A DNA stretch of 64,000 bases, taken from contig NZ_UGIA01000001.1 in assembly GCF_900461455.1 (NCBI RefSeq), positions 1,240,001 through 1,304,000 of the forward strand, written 5' to 3'. The position numbers and the translations under genes were made by a program. Under the pieces are notes generated by a model that was not told where the DNA came from, made no database searches, and worked only from the letters and a program-made list of their open reading frames with translations. This DNA is from Helicobacter acinonychis. Lineage in GTDB: Bacteria > Campylobacterota > Campylobacteria > Campylobacterales > Helicobacteraceae. Shown piece by piece: positions 28,242-37,729 of the stretch; position 1 is the stretch's first letter; every line of letters starts with the position of its first letter.

Positions 28242-30581
28242 TTAAGAGCGTTTCAGTCTCAAAGAATTTAATACCACTAATAAAGAACTTGCACTCATGC
28301 TCAAACTCGCTATTAAGGGGTTAATATAGCCTAGCATAGCTACTGGGATTAAAATAGCGTTATAAATCAAGCTCAAAACAATGTTTTGTAACACCACTTG
28401 ATAGACTTTTTGAGCGTTATGAAGCGCTTTTTCTAACAAACTCAAATCTTCTTCTAAAAGCAAAATATCGCATGCGCTTTTGCTCAAAGCGCTTTTTTCA
28501 AACCCTAAAGAAACGCTCGCTTGTTTCAAGGCTAGTGCGTCATTATTGCCATCGCCTATCATCGCGCACACGCCTTTATAAGAACTAATGATTTGCGCCT
28601 TATCTTCAGGGGTCAAATTCGCATGGTATTTAGAAATCCCTAATTTTTTCGTGCACTCTTTAACAGAACTTTCATTATCCCCACTTAAAATTTCTAATTC
28701 CAAGCCTTTGTTGTGCAAAGCTTGAACGACTTCTTTAGCGTTATTCTTCAAACGCTCTTCTAAAATGAATAACGCGCATAAAGTCTTATTCTTCGCAAAA
28801 CCTACCATGATATTTGCACTCTCTTTAACTTTTACGCTAACCCCCATAGCATTTAAAAATTTCAAACTCCCTACAATCAAGGTTTCGTTGTGATAATGCG
28901 CTTTCAAACCATGGGCAAAAAATTCTATCTTTTCTAAAATAACCTCATCGCCATCTAATGATTTAAGAATCGCACTATGGGCTAAATGCTCTCTGGTTTT
29001 TAAAAGACTCTTTAAAAGCCTTTCATCAAAATGTTCATAAATAATTTTCTCTTTTAAAAGGACTTCTTTTTGCGTGAGAGTGCCGGTTTTGTCTATGAAG
29101 ATTTTTTTCACTTTGGCTAAAGTTTCTAAAAACAACGCTTCTTTAAACACAATCAAAGGGTTTTTAAACACCCCTATCACTAATGCAATGGGCGTAGCTA
29201 GAGCGAATGCACAAGGGCAGCTTATGACTAACACGCTAATGCATACCATTAACGCTTTTTCAAAATTAGCCCCCCAACCAAATTGCCATAAAATTAAGCT
29301 CACAAAGGCTAAAAATAGCACCGTTTTAGAAAAAATATCTGCAATTTTATTCGCACTGCTCTCAATTAAGGGCTTTTCTAAAAAACTCTTTTTTAAGGTT
29401 TCTAGCAAACTAGAAAGGCGTGAGTTTTGAAAATTCGCGCTCACTTGATAGCTAAAAGGCACGCCCACATTCACATAACCCCCTAAAATTTGATCATTAA
29501 CCCCCAATTCCAAAGGTTTAAACTCCCCACTAATTAAAGACGCATCCACGCTCGCATTATTTAAAAGCACGCCATCCAGTGCGATTTTAGCCCCACTTGG
29601 CACCAAAATAATAGAGCCTATCGCCACATCTTTGGGGTGTTTTTCCACTTGTTTGTCCTTTTCTAAAACGATCACGCTATGGATTTCATGCGATTCTAGG
29701 GCCAAACATTTTTCATTCGCAAACAACCTAGCCTTCAATTCCAAAAACTTAGATCCAAAAACAAGCGTTAAAATGGTACTGCTCGCTTCAAAATAAGTCT
29801 CTTGAGACACAAACATGGCATAAACGGAATAAACAAACGCCGACAACGCCCCAAAAGACACGCTCAAATCCATGCCAAAAACACCATTTTTTAGCCCATA
29901 AAACGCCCCCTTAATGAAAAAGCGCCCCACAACCACCAACACCAACAAGCTTAAAAAGAGCGATACGAGATCCAAATTCCTTTGCATGAGCTTATCCATG
30001 CCACTGCTACCATAACTCGCATATTTGGCAATTGCAATAAACATCAAGTTCATGGTGGCAAAAAACCCCACGCTTAAAGTGAGCAAGTAAGATCGTTGCT
30101 CTTTTTGCGCTTTTAGGGTGTAATTTTTAGCGTTATAGACTTTAGCCCCATAGCCCAAACTCTCAATTTTTTGAATGATTTCTTTGGGGTTTAAGGACTT
30201 CTCAAACACGATTTGTAAGTGGTGGGTGGTGAAATTCACGCTCACTTTTTTAACCCCACTTAAGCGCTCTAAAACCTTTTGATTGAGCCACAAGCAAGCG
30301 TTGCAATGCGTTTTTTCTAACAAAAGATTAAGGGTAAAATCGCCCTTATCGTTTTCTTCAATAGCTTGCTCTAATTCTAAAGCATTCACTGGAGCTTGAT
30401 GCGTTACAGGGGCTAAAGTAGAAGCGCCTAACTTGTCATAAAAGCTCTCTAAATTCAAATCCAATAACAACGCATACACCCTAGCACACCCTGCACAACA
30501 AAAATGCAATTCTTTATGGTTGATAGTCTCTTTAAAAAGCTCGCTTTCTTTAAACTCTAATTGGCAATGCGAACATTTCAT
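28242..30581 (-). CDS. ccoI: P1B-type copper ATPase, CcoI/FixI type
   Basis: Copper-exporting ATPase that supplies the cbb3 cytochrome oxidase with copper. An unusual N-terminal cysteine-rich segment (CSHCQLEF, then CCAGC) precedes a heavy-metal domain with CNACLWLNQKV near residue 93; membrane helices follow; CPC metal site in ISCPCAFALATPIAL near 455; phosphorylation site DKTGTLTQ near 495; hinge GDGNNDALAL near 680. 779 residues. The cysteine-rich head and CPC match FixI/CcoI rather than CopA. First of the string is gltS upstream; it is the last gene. Corresponds from memory to HP1503. Confidence 0.9.
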   Translation of the reverse strand: MKCSHCQLEFKESELFKETINHKELHFCCAGCARVYALLLDLNLESFYDKLGASTLAPVTHQAPVNALELEQAIEENDKGDFTLNLLLEKTHCNACLWLNQKVLERLSGVKKVSVNFTTHHLQIVFEKSLNPKEIIQKIESLGYGAKVYNAKNYTLKAQKEQRSYLLTLSVGFFATMNLMFIAIAKYASYGSSGMDKLMQRNLDLVSLFLSLLVLVVVGRFFIKGAFYGLKNGVFGMDLSVSFGALSAFVYSVYAMFVSQETYFEASSTILTLVFGSKFLELKARLFANEKCLALESHEIHSVIVLEKDKQVEKHPKDVAIGSIILVPSGAKIALDGVLLNNASVDASLISGEFKPLELGVNDQILGGYVNVGVPFSYQVSANFQNSRLSSLLETLKKSFLEKPLIESSANKIADIFSKTVLFLAFVSLILWQFGWGANFEKALMVCISVLVISCPCAFALATPIALVIGVFKNPLIVFKEALFLETLAKVKKIFIDKTGTLTQKEVLLKEKIIYEHFDERLLKSLLKTREHLAHSAILKSLDGDEVILEKIEFFAHGLKAHYHNETLIVGSLKFLNAMGVSVKVKESANIMVGFAKNKTLCALFILEERLKNNAKEVVQALHNKGLELEILSGDNESSVKECTKKLGISKYHANLTPEDKAQIISSYKGVCAMIGDGNNDALALKQASVSLGFEKSALSKSACDILLLEEDLSLLEKALHNAQKVYQVVLQNIVLSLIYNAILIPVAMLGYINPLIASLSMSASSLLVVLNSLRLKRS

Positions 30582-30591
30582 TTTTTAATCC

Positions 30592-31308
30592 TTAATCTAA
30601 AAGTGCTTTTATAGAATAAGTATTACAAGTTTGATAAATTGTTAAAACTTCTTTAGTGTTGTCGCTTTGGTTTTTGGAATTGTGCGTGATTAAGGGGGGC
30701 AAAACTTTTAAAGCGCTTTTGGAATTATTCCTGCTCGCTCCAAGCATCAAATGAGCGTTTTTATCTTTAAAGCTTTGGACAAACCTTAAAATCTCTAGCG
30801 TGAGTTTAACGCTTTTTAAACTCTCTATAACTAAGCAAAGCGACAAAGCTTCATAGCAAAAAATAAAATACCCCTTAGGTTTCAAGCATTTTTTCACTTT
30901 AGAAACCAAAGAGGGGAAATCCAATTCGCTCTGGTGTCTCGCATGCCCTTTATGTTTGGATTTGATAGAGCCTAACGCATAAAAAGGAGGGTTACACACA
31001 ACTACATCATATAAAATTGGGGGGTTGAAATCTAAAAAATTGCTTTCAAACACTTGAGTGTTAGGGAATTTAAGGGCGTTTTTTTGAGAACAAAACGCCA
31101 TTTTGCTATCCTTTTCCACTAAATGGACGCTGGCTAGTGGGTTGTCTCTAGCACAAAGTAAGCCTAAAATCCCACACCCTGAGCCTATGTCTAAAATCGC
31201 ACCACTATTTTTAATCAAAGGGCATGAAAAATCGTATAAAAAGAGCGAATCGCTATTGTAAGCATAAGCGTTTAAAGGTTGGTATAATCTTAAGAGTTTT
31301 CTATCCAT
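30592..31308 (-). CDS. TrmN6-like tRNA(Val) adenine N6-methyltransferase
   Basis: Small-domain SAM methyltransferase. ILDIGSGCGILGLLCA near residue 38 is motif I and VVCNPPFYALG near residue 103 is the catalytic NPPF motif, as in YfiC/TrmN6, which modifies A37 of tRNA-Val. 238 residues. Its start overlaps the ribD end by 19 bases. Substrate is inferred from family only. Confidence 0.82.
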   Translation of the reverse strand: MDRKLLRLYQPLNAYAYNSDSLFLYDFSCPLIKNSGAILDIGSGCGILGLLCARDNPLASVHLVEKDSKMAFCSQKNALKFPNTQVFESNFLDFNPPILYDVVVCNPPFYALGSIKSKHKGHARHQSELDFPSLVSKVKKCLKPKGYFIFCYEALSLCLVIESLKSVKLTLEILRFVQSFKDKNAHLMLGASRNNSKSALKVLPPLITHNSKNQSDNTKEVLTIYQTCNTYSIKALLD

Positions 31309-32324
31309 AAAAGGGCTTCATTTTCTAAGATTTGCGTGTGCAACAAACGGCCTTTAAAAGGGGTTTTTAGAGCGAGCGAGCTAAAAGATTCGCCAATCAT
31401 AGACGCATGGGAATGCAAAAGTAACATGTCTATTTTGTCTCTCAAGCTCTCAAACAATTCCCACCCCCCTTCAATGAAATTAAACCCCTTATCTGAGGGC
31501 AAATCCTTAGGGTCATGAAAAGTATTAACTAAACGATTAGGTGCAGAAAAAACTCTCAAATGAGAGTTAGTTGGATGCTTGGATAAAATAGCGATATTAG
31601 GGTTTTTACCTTGATAAAAACCATCGCAAAAGCGTGCATCTAATAAGGGATTATCCGTTCTTATGGTTTTTCCAGAGACAATAAGAGTGCCACATACCGC
31701 TCGTTGGTTGTGCGTGAAAATAGCGCTTTTTTGACCGGTGATCTTGCCATGCTGGTAATCCCCATTCATTCTTAAAGCGAGTTTGAATAAATTAAAACGT
31801 CCCTTTTTTTCCATTATCCTAAAAGGCAAGAGCAAATCTCTAGCCTTGTTTTCTAAACTTGGGCAAATGAGCGCTTCAACATGGGCTTTTTTGAGCCTCT
31901 CTAACCCCCCTTTTTTAGCTTTATTTTCTTCTATCGCAATAACCACTCTTTTAGGCTTTAAAATTTCTAATAATTCACTGCATGCGGGGGTTTTACCATA
32001 GGAATTGCATGGCTCTAGGGTGATTAAAAAAACGCAGTCTTTAAAAGCGTTATCATGGTGTGTTTTTAAAAAGTCGCTTAAGATTTTAGGATCTTCTAGT
32101 TGGTCTAAATCGATTTTTAAACTAGGGCGTAAAATCTTCAACGCCGATTTAGTGGCTAAGACTTCTGCATGCGGAGTTTTGGCTTTTTTATGCACCTCTA
32201 AGCTTAAGATCTCATGGTTTTTATCTAACACCATGCAAGCCACACTTGGGTTTTCTAAGGCTAGGGTCTGGTATTCCCACGCCTTATTCAAACAAATTTC
32301 TAATAAACTCTCATAAAGTCTCAT
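31290..32324 (-). CDS. ribD: Bifunctional riboflavin deaminase-reductase
   Basis: Catalyses two steps of riboflavin synthesis: deamination of the pyrimidine and reduction of the ribosyl side chain. The deaminase domain has the zinc site HAEV near residue 53 and EPCNSYGKTPAC near residue 104; the reductase domain begins near residue 170 (RFNLFKLALRMNGDYQHGKI). 344 residues. The ATG overlaps the gltS stop as ATGA. Confidence 0.94.
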   Translation of the reverse strand: MRLYESLLEICLNKAWEYQTLALENPSVACMVLDKNHEILSLEVHKKAKTPHAEVLATKSALKILRPSLKIDLDQLEDPKILSDFLKTHHDNAFKDCVFLITLEPCNSYGKTPACSELLEILKPKRVVIAIEENKAKKGGLERLKKAHVEALICPSLENKARDLLLPFRIMEKKGRFNLFKLALRMNGDYQHGKITGQKSAIFTHNQRAVCGTLIVSGKTIRTDNPLLDARFCDGFYQGKNPNIAILSKHPTNSHLRVFSAPNRLVNTFHDPKDLPSDKGFNFIEGGWELFESLRDKIDMLLLHSHASMIGESFSSLALKTPFKGRLLHTQILENEALLWIENS

Positions 32325-33547
32325 GATGGGAAAAAGGGTAAGGACAAAAAGCCTTTGATCGCCAAAGCGTTGATGATGTCAATGAAAAACGCTCCCACTA
32401 AAGGCACCACGATAAACGCCACATGCGACGCCCCATAGTGGTTGGTGATGGTTTGCATATTCACCATAGCTGTTGGTGTCGCTCCAAGCCCAAAACCGCA
32501 ATGCCCCGCACACAACACCGCCGCATCATAATCCTTCCCACAAATCCTAAAGGTCACAAACACCGCATAAAGGATCATAAACACCACTTGAACGCTCAAA
32601 ATAATCGCCAATGGCACAGCGAGTTTTAATAATTCTAACAAATTCACGCTCATTAAAGCGTAAGCCAAAAACAAGCTCAAGCTCACATTCCCAATGACTG
32701 AAACTTCCCTATCAAACACGCTATGGATTTTAAAAAACGACAAGGCATTCCTTAAAAGAACCCCTATAAACAAGCACCACACAAAAGTGGGCAAGGTGAA
32801 ACTTTTAGGCATCAAATGCGATAAAAAAGTCCCCACCAATAAAGCGATCGCAATTAGAGCTAAAGTTTCTACAAAACTAGATGCGGTGATTAAGCGTTGC
32901 TCTTTAGGGGTTTCAAAACCTTTAGCCACAATACCCTCTAAAGCGTCTTTTTCTTTAGTGTCTTTAGGCTCTAGTTTGTATCTTGAAATCAAATATTTAG
33001 CGACAGGCCCCCCAATAATCCCCCCACTCACCAAGCCAAAAGTCGCACACACCATGCCCACTTCTAGGCTAGAATTAAAATCATAAGGCGGTTGGGTGAA
33101 AAAATTAGCCCATGCCGCACTAGTGCCATGCCCTCCCACTAAAGCGATAGATCCGCCTAAAAGCCCCATTAAAGGATTGACCCCTAAAAGACCGGCGACA
33201 GAAACCCCTACCACATTTTGACACACCACAAACCCAGACACAACCAACAAAAAAACCGCGAGCATTTTCCCGCCTTTTTGTAAAGATTTGAAATCCGCAC
33301 TCAAACCAATAGTGATAAAGAAAGTCAGCATCAAAGGATCTTTTAAAGAAGAATCAAAACGCAAATCAAAATTATAAAAATGGTGGGCTAGCATGATAAA
33401 AAAAGCGATCAAAACCCCACCCACAACAGGTTCTGGAATATCATAATCTCGTAAAAACTTGACTTTAGAAATCACATAACGCCCCAAAAGCAACACTAAA
33501 ACCATGCACACCAAAGTGGCATAAATGTCTAATTTAATTTCTTGCAA
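32321..33547 (-). CDS. gltS: Sodium/glutamate symporter
   Basis: Inner membrane Na+-coupled glutamate uptake. 408 residues with about ten or more hydrophobic helices and the conserved GGHGTSAAWA near residue 139 and GHCGFGLGATPTAMVNM near residue 350, two inverted-repeat pore loops of the ESS family. First gene of the string gltS-ribD-methyltransferase-ccoI, with consecutive overlaps, and divergent from the carboxynorspermidine dehydrogenase gene. Confidence 0.94.
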   Translation of the reverse strand: MQEIKLDIYATLVCMVLVLLLGRYVISKVKFLRDYDIPEPVVGGVLIAFFIMLAHHFYNFDLRFDSSLKDPLMLTFFITIGLSADFKSLQKGGKMLAVFLLVVSGFVVCQNVVGVSVAGLLGVNPLMGLLGGSIALVGGHGTSAAWANFFTQPPYDFNSSLEVGMVCATFGLVSGGIIGGPVAKYLISRYKLEPKDTKEKDALEGIVAKGFETPKEQRLITASSFVETLALIAIALLVGTFLSHLMPKSFTLPTFVWCLFIGVLLRNALSFFKIHSVFDREVSVIGNVSLSLFLAYALMSVNLLELLKLAVPLAIILSVQVVFMILYAVFVTFRICGKDYDAAVLCAGHCGFGLGATPTAMVNMQTITNHYGASHVAFIVVPLVGAFFIDIINALAIKGFLSLPFFPS

Positions 33548-33580
33548 GCTTGTCTCCTTTGGTTAATCAATTCATCTTAT

Positions 33581-33586
33581 TATAAT
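33581..33586 (+). promoter_or_regulatory. -10 box before carboxynorspermidine dehydrogenase
   Basis: TATAAT within TTATTATAATATAATAG, 48 bases before the TTG start. A second TATAAT-like sequence overlaps five bases on; which is used cannot be told. Confidence 0.5.
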
Positions 33587-33633
33587 ATAATAGACACTTA
33601 AAAGAACGAGATTAGCTAGAAAGTAGGTGTTCC

Positions 33634-34833
33634 TTGCATACAGTATTACAAATTGGAGCTGGTGGCGTAGGCAGTGTGGTAGCACACAAAATGGGCATGA
33701 ACAGAGATGTTTTTAAAAATATCGTTTTAGCAAGTAGGAGTTTAGACAAATGCTATGCGATTAAAGAAAGCATGCTCAAAAAAGGTTTGGGGGAAATCAG
33801 TGTTGAACAAGTGGATGCTGACGATACGCAAGCCTTAATAACTTTAATCAACAAATACAAGCCTAAAGTCGTTGTTAATGTGGCTTTACCCTATCAAGAT
33901 TTAACAATCATGCAAGCATGTTTAGAGACTAAAACCCATTACATTGATACCGCTAATTACGAGCATCCGGATTTAGCGAAGTTTGAATACAAAGAGCAAT
34001 GGGCGTTTGATAAAGCTTACAAAGAAGCAGGGATTTTAGGGATTTTAGGATCGGGGTTTGATCCAGGCGTAACTAACGCTTATGTCGCTCACGCTCAAAA
34101 ACACCATTTTGACACCATCCACACTTTAGATATTTTAGACTGCAACGCTGGGGATCACAAACGCCCTTTTGCTACCAATTTTAACCCTGAAATCAATTTA
34201 AGAGAAGTGAGCTCTAAAGGGCGTTATTATGAAAATGGCAAATGGATTGAAACTAAGCCCTTAGAAATCAAACAAGTGTGGGCTTACCCTCAAATTGGCG
34301 AAATGGATTCGTATCTTTTATACCATGAAGAATTGGAATCGTTAGTCAAAAACATTAAAGGTTTAAGGAGGGCGAGATTTTTTATGACTTTCTCTCAAAA
34401 CTATTTGACTCACATGAAATGCTTAAAAAATGTCGGCATGCTAGGCATTAAAGAGATAGAGCATCAAGGCGTAAAAATCGTGCCGATACAATTTTTAAAA
34501 ACCTTGCTCCCTGATCCGGCAACTCTAGCCAAAGACACTACCGGTAAAACCAATATTGGGTGCTATATGACCGGCATTAAAAACAACCAAGACAAAACGC
34601 TCTACATTTACAATGTGTGCGATCATAAGAAATGCTATGAAGAAGTAGGCTCGCAAGCTATAAGCTACACCACCGGCGTGCCAGCGATGTGCACGGCTAA
34701 AATGATTTGCAATGACACTTGGAGCGTGGAGCATTTTAAGGCTGGGGTGTTTAACATAGAAGAATTAAACACCGATCCTTTCATGGAAGAATTGACTAAA
34801 CAAGGTCTGCCTTATGAAGTGATTGAGCGCTAG
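33634..34833 (+). CDS. Carboxynorspermidine/carboxyspermidine dehydrogenase (saccharopine dehydrogenase family)
   Basis: Condenses aspartate semialdehyde with a diamine to a carboxylated polyamine, which NspC then decarboxylates: the alternative spermidine route common in epsilonproteobacteria. 399 residues: NAD(P)-binding VLQIGAGGVGSVVAHK at the N-terminus, HYIDTANYE near residue 106, GSGFDPGVTNAY near 140, and CDHKKCYEEVGSQAISYTTGVP near 330. The start is TTG at 33634 with AGGTG upstream. The older label 'saccharopine dehydrogenase' is less likely, since lysine is made by another route in this group. Confidence 0.88.
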   Translation: MHTVLQIGAGGVGSVVAHKMGMNRDVFKNIVLASRSLDKCYAIKESMLKKGLGEISVEQVDADDTQALITLINKYKPKVVVNVALPYQDLTIMQACLETKTHYIDTANYEHPDLAKFEYKEQWAFDKAYKEAGILGILGSGFDPGVTNAYVAHAQKHHFDTIHTLDILDCNAGDHKRPFATNFNPEINLREVSSKGRYYENGKWIETKPLEIKQVWAYPQIGEMDSYLLYHEELESLVKNIKGLRRARFFMTFSQNYLTHMKCLKNVGMLGIKEIEHQGVKIVPIQFLKTLLPDPATLAKDTTGKTNIGCYMTGIKNNQDKTLYIYNVCDHKKCYEEVGSQAISYTTGVPAMCTAKMICNDTWSVEHFKAGVFNIEELNTDPFMEELTKQGLPYEVIER

Positions 34834-34847
34834 TTTTAGGCTCAATC
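34821..34847. terminator. Inverted repeat between convergent genes, possible two-way terminator
   Basis: Perfect 8-base stem GATTGAGC (34821-34828) and GCTCAATC (34840-34847) spanning both stop codons. It lacks a good T run on either side, so it may act as an RNA 3' end stabiliser rather than a strong terminator. Confidence 0.45.
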
Positions 34848-36212
34848 TTCACTTGGTGCGATAAACACCGATCCTCTTTCTACCATAATATTCTTATCGT
34901 CCGTGCTGTAAGCTTGTATTCTAATAGGCGTTAAAATGTCTTTGGCACGCTTTTGTTCTGCACTTTTTAAAGGTTTTCTTAAAATCACTACCGCTTTAAT
35001 CTTTTGCCCAGCTTTAACCATAATGGGGGTTAAAGGTTTTTTGATTTGAATGTCCTTTTGCCCTAAAATTTTGAAATAAAACTCATGATCTTTATTGTCC
35101 GTGTTGTGGAATAAAAACACATAATCGTTATCCACATACCCTTGCAAGCGCGTTTCATACAGATCGCTGTTGCGGTTAATGTCTAAAAGCATGCGTTCTT
35201 TTTTAAACGAAGTGATGACTAAAAGAGCGCTAACAATAGCGATAACCCCCATGTAAGCGATTGTTTTTAAACGCACGAGATGCACTTTTTGGCGCGTGTT
35301 TGTGGCGTTGGTTGAAGACCATTGGATGAGTGAAGGGCGGTTGTATTTAGACATTGTTATGGTGCATGCATCCACGCATTCCAAACAATTGATGCATTCT
35401 AATTGCAAGCCCTTTCTAATATCAATATGCGTGGGGCAAACCTGTACGCAATGCAAACAATTCACGCATTCATTTTCCGCACTGCGCTTTTTAGGGGATA
35501 GAGGGTAGAGATTGCCTTGATTATCATAAAGCACCCCACCGCGCTTTTCATCATAAATAGGGTTTAAGGTGTCATTGTCATACAACACCGATTGCACCCT
35601 AGCATAAGGGCATAAATAGATACAAAAACGCTCCGCAACCACCACTATATCAAACAACACCACAGCCGCACTAAAAAGCCAAAAACCCATAGCAACAGGG
35701 TGCTCGCTAGGGTTTTTAAGATACATAAAAAAATCTTCAGGGGCGATGAAATAAAAGAAAAACAACATCATAAGCCCCACCACAACAGGAGCGAATAACA
35801 AAACGCTCAATATTTTACGGATCTTATAGCTTGGGGTGTTTTTAGCGCTTTCTTGTTTGTTGCTGATCTTTTTATGGAGTTTGAAAATCTTAGTTTCAAT
35901 CACATCTCTATAAAGCACCCTTAAAAAGGTTTGCGGACAAGCCCATCCGCACCACACACGCCCAAGGCTAGTGGTAATAAAAAAAATCCCTATAAAAAGC
36001 AAAATAACCATAAAAGGCATGATTTGCAATTCTTCAGCGCTAAAGATCTTGCCTAAAAAATGCAATTGTTTATGCTCAAAGGAGATCAAAAACAAATGTG
36101 CCCCATCAATACGAATAAAGGGCGTGATTAATAGCGCTAAAGAGATCAATAAAAACCCTATGTAACGCTTCAAGCGAAACGATTTTAAAAAATGGCTAGA
36201 AGATTCAAGCAT
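34842..36212 (-). CDS. ccoG: Cupric reductase for cbb3 oxidase assembly
   Basis: Membrane iron-sulfur protein (RdxA/FixG) that reduces Cu(II) during cbb3 oxidase biogenesis. 456 residues: five or so membrane helices, GRVWCGWACPQTF near residue 83, two 4Fe-4S sites CVNCLHCVQVCP and CINCLECVDAC near residues 253-285, and a C-terminal Ig-like periplasmic domain. Of two in-frame ATGs, the second (36212) is better spaced from AGGAT than the first (36218). A minus-strand TATAGT at 36238-36243 is the likely -10. Corresponds from memory to HP1508. Confidence 0.93.
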   Translation of the reverse strand: MLESSSHFLKSFRLKRYIGFLLISLALLITPFIRIDGAHLFLISFEHKQLHFLGKIFSAEELQIMPFMVILLFIGIFFITTSLGRVWCGWACPQTFLRVLYRDVIETKIFKLHKKISNKQESAKNTPSYKIRKILSVLLFAPVVVGLMMLFFFYFIAPEDFFMYLKNPSEHPVAMGFWLFSAAVVLFDIVVVAERFCIYLCPYARVQSVLYDNDTLNPIYDEKRGGVLYDNQGNLYPLSPKKRSAENECVNCLHCVQVCPTHIDIRKGLQLECINCLECVDACTITMSKYNRPSLIQWSSTNATNTRQKVHLVRLKTIAYMGVIAIVSALLVITSFKKERMLLDINRNSDLYETRLQGYVDNDYVFLFHNTDNKDHEFYFKILGQKDIQIKKPLTPIMVKAGQKIKAVVILRKPLKSAEQKRAKDILTPIRIQAYSTDDKNIMVERGSVFIAPSED

Positions 36213-36281
36213 TCTCATATCCTAAAATTTTTAATCCACTATACCCTAACAACTTAACGCTTTCACTTAAAATCAACATGT

Positions 36282-36287
36282 TATAAT
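36282..36287 (+). promoter_or_regulatory. -10 box of plsY
   Basis: TATAAT in GTTATAATGGC. The first in-frame ATG (36286) overlaps it and so cannot be used from this promoter, which settles the plsY start at 36316. Confidence 0.65.
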
Positions 36288-36315
36288 GGCAAACATTTTA
36301 TTTGAAAGGGTATTT

Positions 36316-36978
36316 ATGGATGGCGTTTTAAACTTCCTAACCAATATCAATGTGATTTTCACCCTTTTGGGCTATCTTATTGGAGGGATTCCTTTTGGCT
36401 ATGCGTTAATGAAAATCTTTTATGGTATGGATATTACTAAGATCGGATCAGGGGGCATTGGCGCGACGAATGTCTTGCGCACTTTACAAAGTAGGGGCGT
36501 GAGTAACGCCAAACAAATGGCACTATTAGTCTTAATCTTGGATCTATTCAAAGGCATGTTTGCTGTTTTTTTAAGCAAATTGTTTGGGTTGGATTATAGC
36601 TTGCAATGGATGGTCGCTATCGCAAGCATTTTAGGGCATTGTTATTCGCCTTTTTTAAATTTCAATGGAGGCAAGGGCGTTTCTACGATCATGGGCTCTG
36701 TGGTGTTGCTTATCCCTATTGAAAGCTTAATCGGTTTAATGGTGTGGTTTTTTGTGGGTAAGGTGCTTAAAATCTCTTCTCTCGCTAGCATTGTAGGGGT
36801 AGGCACAGCGACAATTCTTATCTTTTTTGTCCCCTACATGCATATCCCAGATAGCGTCAATATCCTTAAAGAAGTAGGCACACAAACGCCTATGGTGTTA
36901 ATCTTTATTTTTACTCTTATCAAGCATGTGGGCAATATTTTTAACTTGCTCGCCGGTAAAGAAAAGAAAGTCTTATGA
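36316..36978 (+). CDS. plsY: Acyl-phosphate glycerol-3-phosphate acyltransferase
   Basis: Transfers an acyl group from acyl-phosphate to glycerol 3-phosphate, the first step of phospholipid synthesis. 220 residues in the inner membrane with about five helices; the family motifs GSGGIGATNVLR near residue 46, GHCYSPFLNFNGGKG near residue 108, and the final KHVGNIFNLLAGKE are intact. ATG at 36316 follows GAAAGGG by five bases. folB overlaps its end. Confidence 0.96.
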   Translation: MDGVLNFLTNINVIFTLLGYLIGGIPFGYALMKIFYGMDITKIGSGGIGATNVLRTLQSRGVSNAKQMALLVLILDLFKGMFAVFLSKLFGLDYSLQWMVAIASILGHCYSPFLNFNGGKGVSTIMGSVVLLIPIESLIGLMVWFFVGKVLKISSLASIVGVGTATILIFFVPYMHIPDSVNILKEVGTQTPMVLIFIFTLIKHVGNIFNLLAGKEKKVL

Positions 36979-37328
36979 AAATCAAACAAGCCGTTCATAT
37001 CCATCATTTCGTGTTTGAAACGATTTTAGGGATTTTAGAGTTTGAACGCTTGAAACCCCAAAAAATAAGCGTAAATTTGGATCTTTTCTACACGGAATCA
37101 CCCAACAAGGTCTATTTAGACTACATGGAAATCCAAGAAATCATTCAAAACACGATGCAAGAAAAACAATACTTACTCATTGAAGACGCCCTTAAAGATT
37201 TAAGCCGCATCTTAAAAACACGCTACAAGGAGATCACTGAGCTTTTTTTAAAGATCAGCAAATTAGAGATTTCTAAAAATTCTCAAGTGGGGGCGAGCGT
37301 GAAAATTAACTATGAAAACCATCTTTAA
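36975..37328 (+). CDS. folB: Dihydroneopterin aldolase
   Basis: Folate pathway aldolase releasing glycolaldehyde from dihydroneopterin. 117 residues; short and divergent but with the family's DYMEIQEIIQ near residue 52 (usual LDYxxV), IEDALKDLSRILK near 74, and final GASVKINYE (usual KPxA/VxV strand). Translationally coupled to plsY by an ATGA overlap. Family call is good, activity inferred. Confidence 0.82.
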   Translation: MKIKQAVHIHHFVFETILGILEFERLKPQKISVNLDLFYTESPNKVYLDYMEIQEIIQNTMQEKQYLLIEDALKDLSRILKTRYKEITELFLKISKLEISKNSQVGASVKINYENHL

Positions 37329-37638
37329 CCTCTTTTTTCTCATTATTATTTTAAAAGCACAACCCATAAACCCCCTACTAGAGCCTTTATATTTCCCAAG
37401 TTACGCGCAATTTTTGGATTTAGAACCTCGTTTTGTCATCAAAAAAAAGCGATCTTACAAACCCTTTCAATGGGGGAATACAATCATTATCAAACGCCAT
37501 GACTTAGAAGAACGCCAAAGCAACCAACCAAGCGATATTTTTCGCCAAAACGCTGAAATCAATGTGTCTTCTCAAACTTTTTTAAGGGGCATGAGCAGTA
37601 ATTTTTCGCGGATCGTGGTTGATTCGGTCGCTCAATAA
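37312..37638 (+). pseudogene. Truncated TonB-dependent receptor (FrpB-like N-terminal remnant)
   Basis: 108 residues: a signal-like N-terminus (FNLFFLIIILKAQP), then a part resembling the plug start of FrpB4 next door: HDLEERQSNQPSDIFRQNAE here against KELQQRQSNQVRDIF there, and FLRGMSSNFSRIVVDSVAQ against YVRGIESRLLRVTIDGVAQ. It ends at a TAA just after that point where a full receptor continues for 750 more residues. Probably the stump of a second frpB copy (HP1511 from memory). It overlaps the folB end by 17 bases. Confidence 0.8.
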
Positions 37639-37704
37639 AATGCTAAAGCGTTTTTTGATCACATTTTTCTTCGTATTTTCTTAATTTTAAAACAAAATTT
37701 AAGG

Positions 37705-37729
37705 TATTATTAAATAGAATAGTGTAATA
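37705..37729 (+). promoter_or_regulatory. NikR-type operator over the frpB4 promoter
   Basis: TATTA, 15 bases, TAATA: an exact match to the H. pylori NikR consensus TRWYA-N15-TRWYA, part of a perfect 8-base inverted repeat TATTATTA / TAATAATA (37705-37712 and 37725-37732). A -10-like TAGAAT (37715-37720) lies between the half-sites, so bound nickel-NikR would block polymerase. NikR repression of frpB4 is established in this species; the site assignment is mine. Confidence 0.75.
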
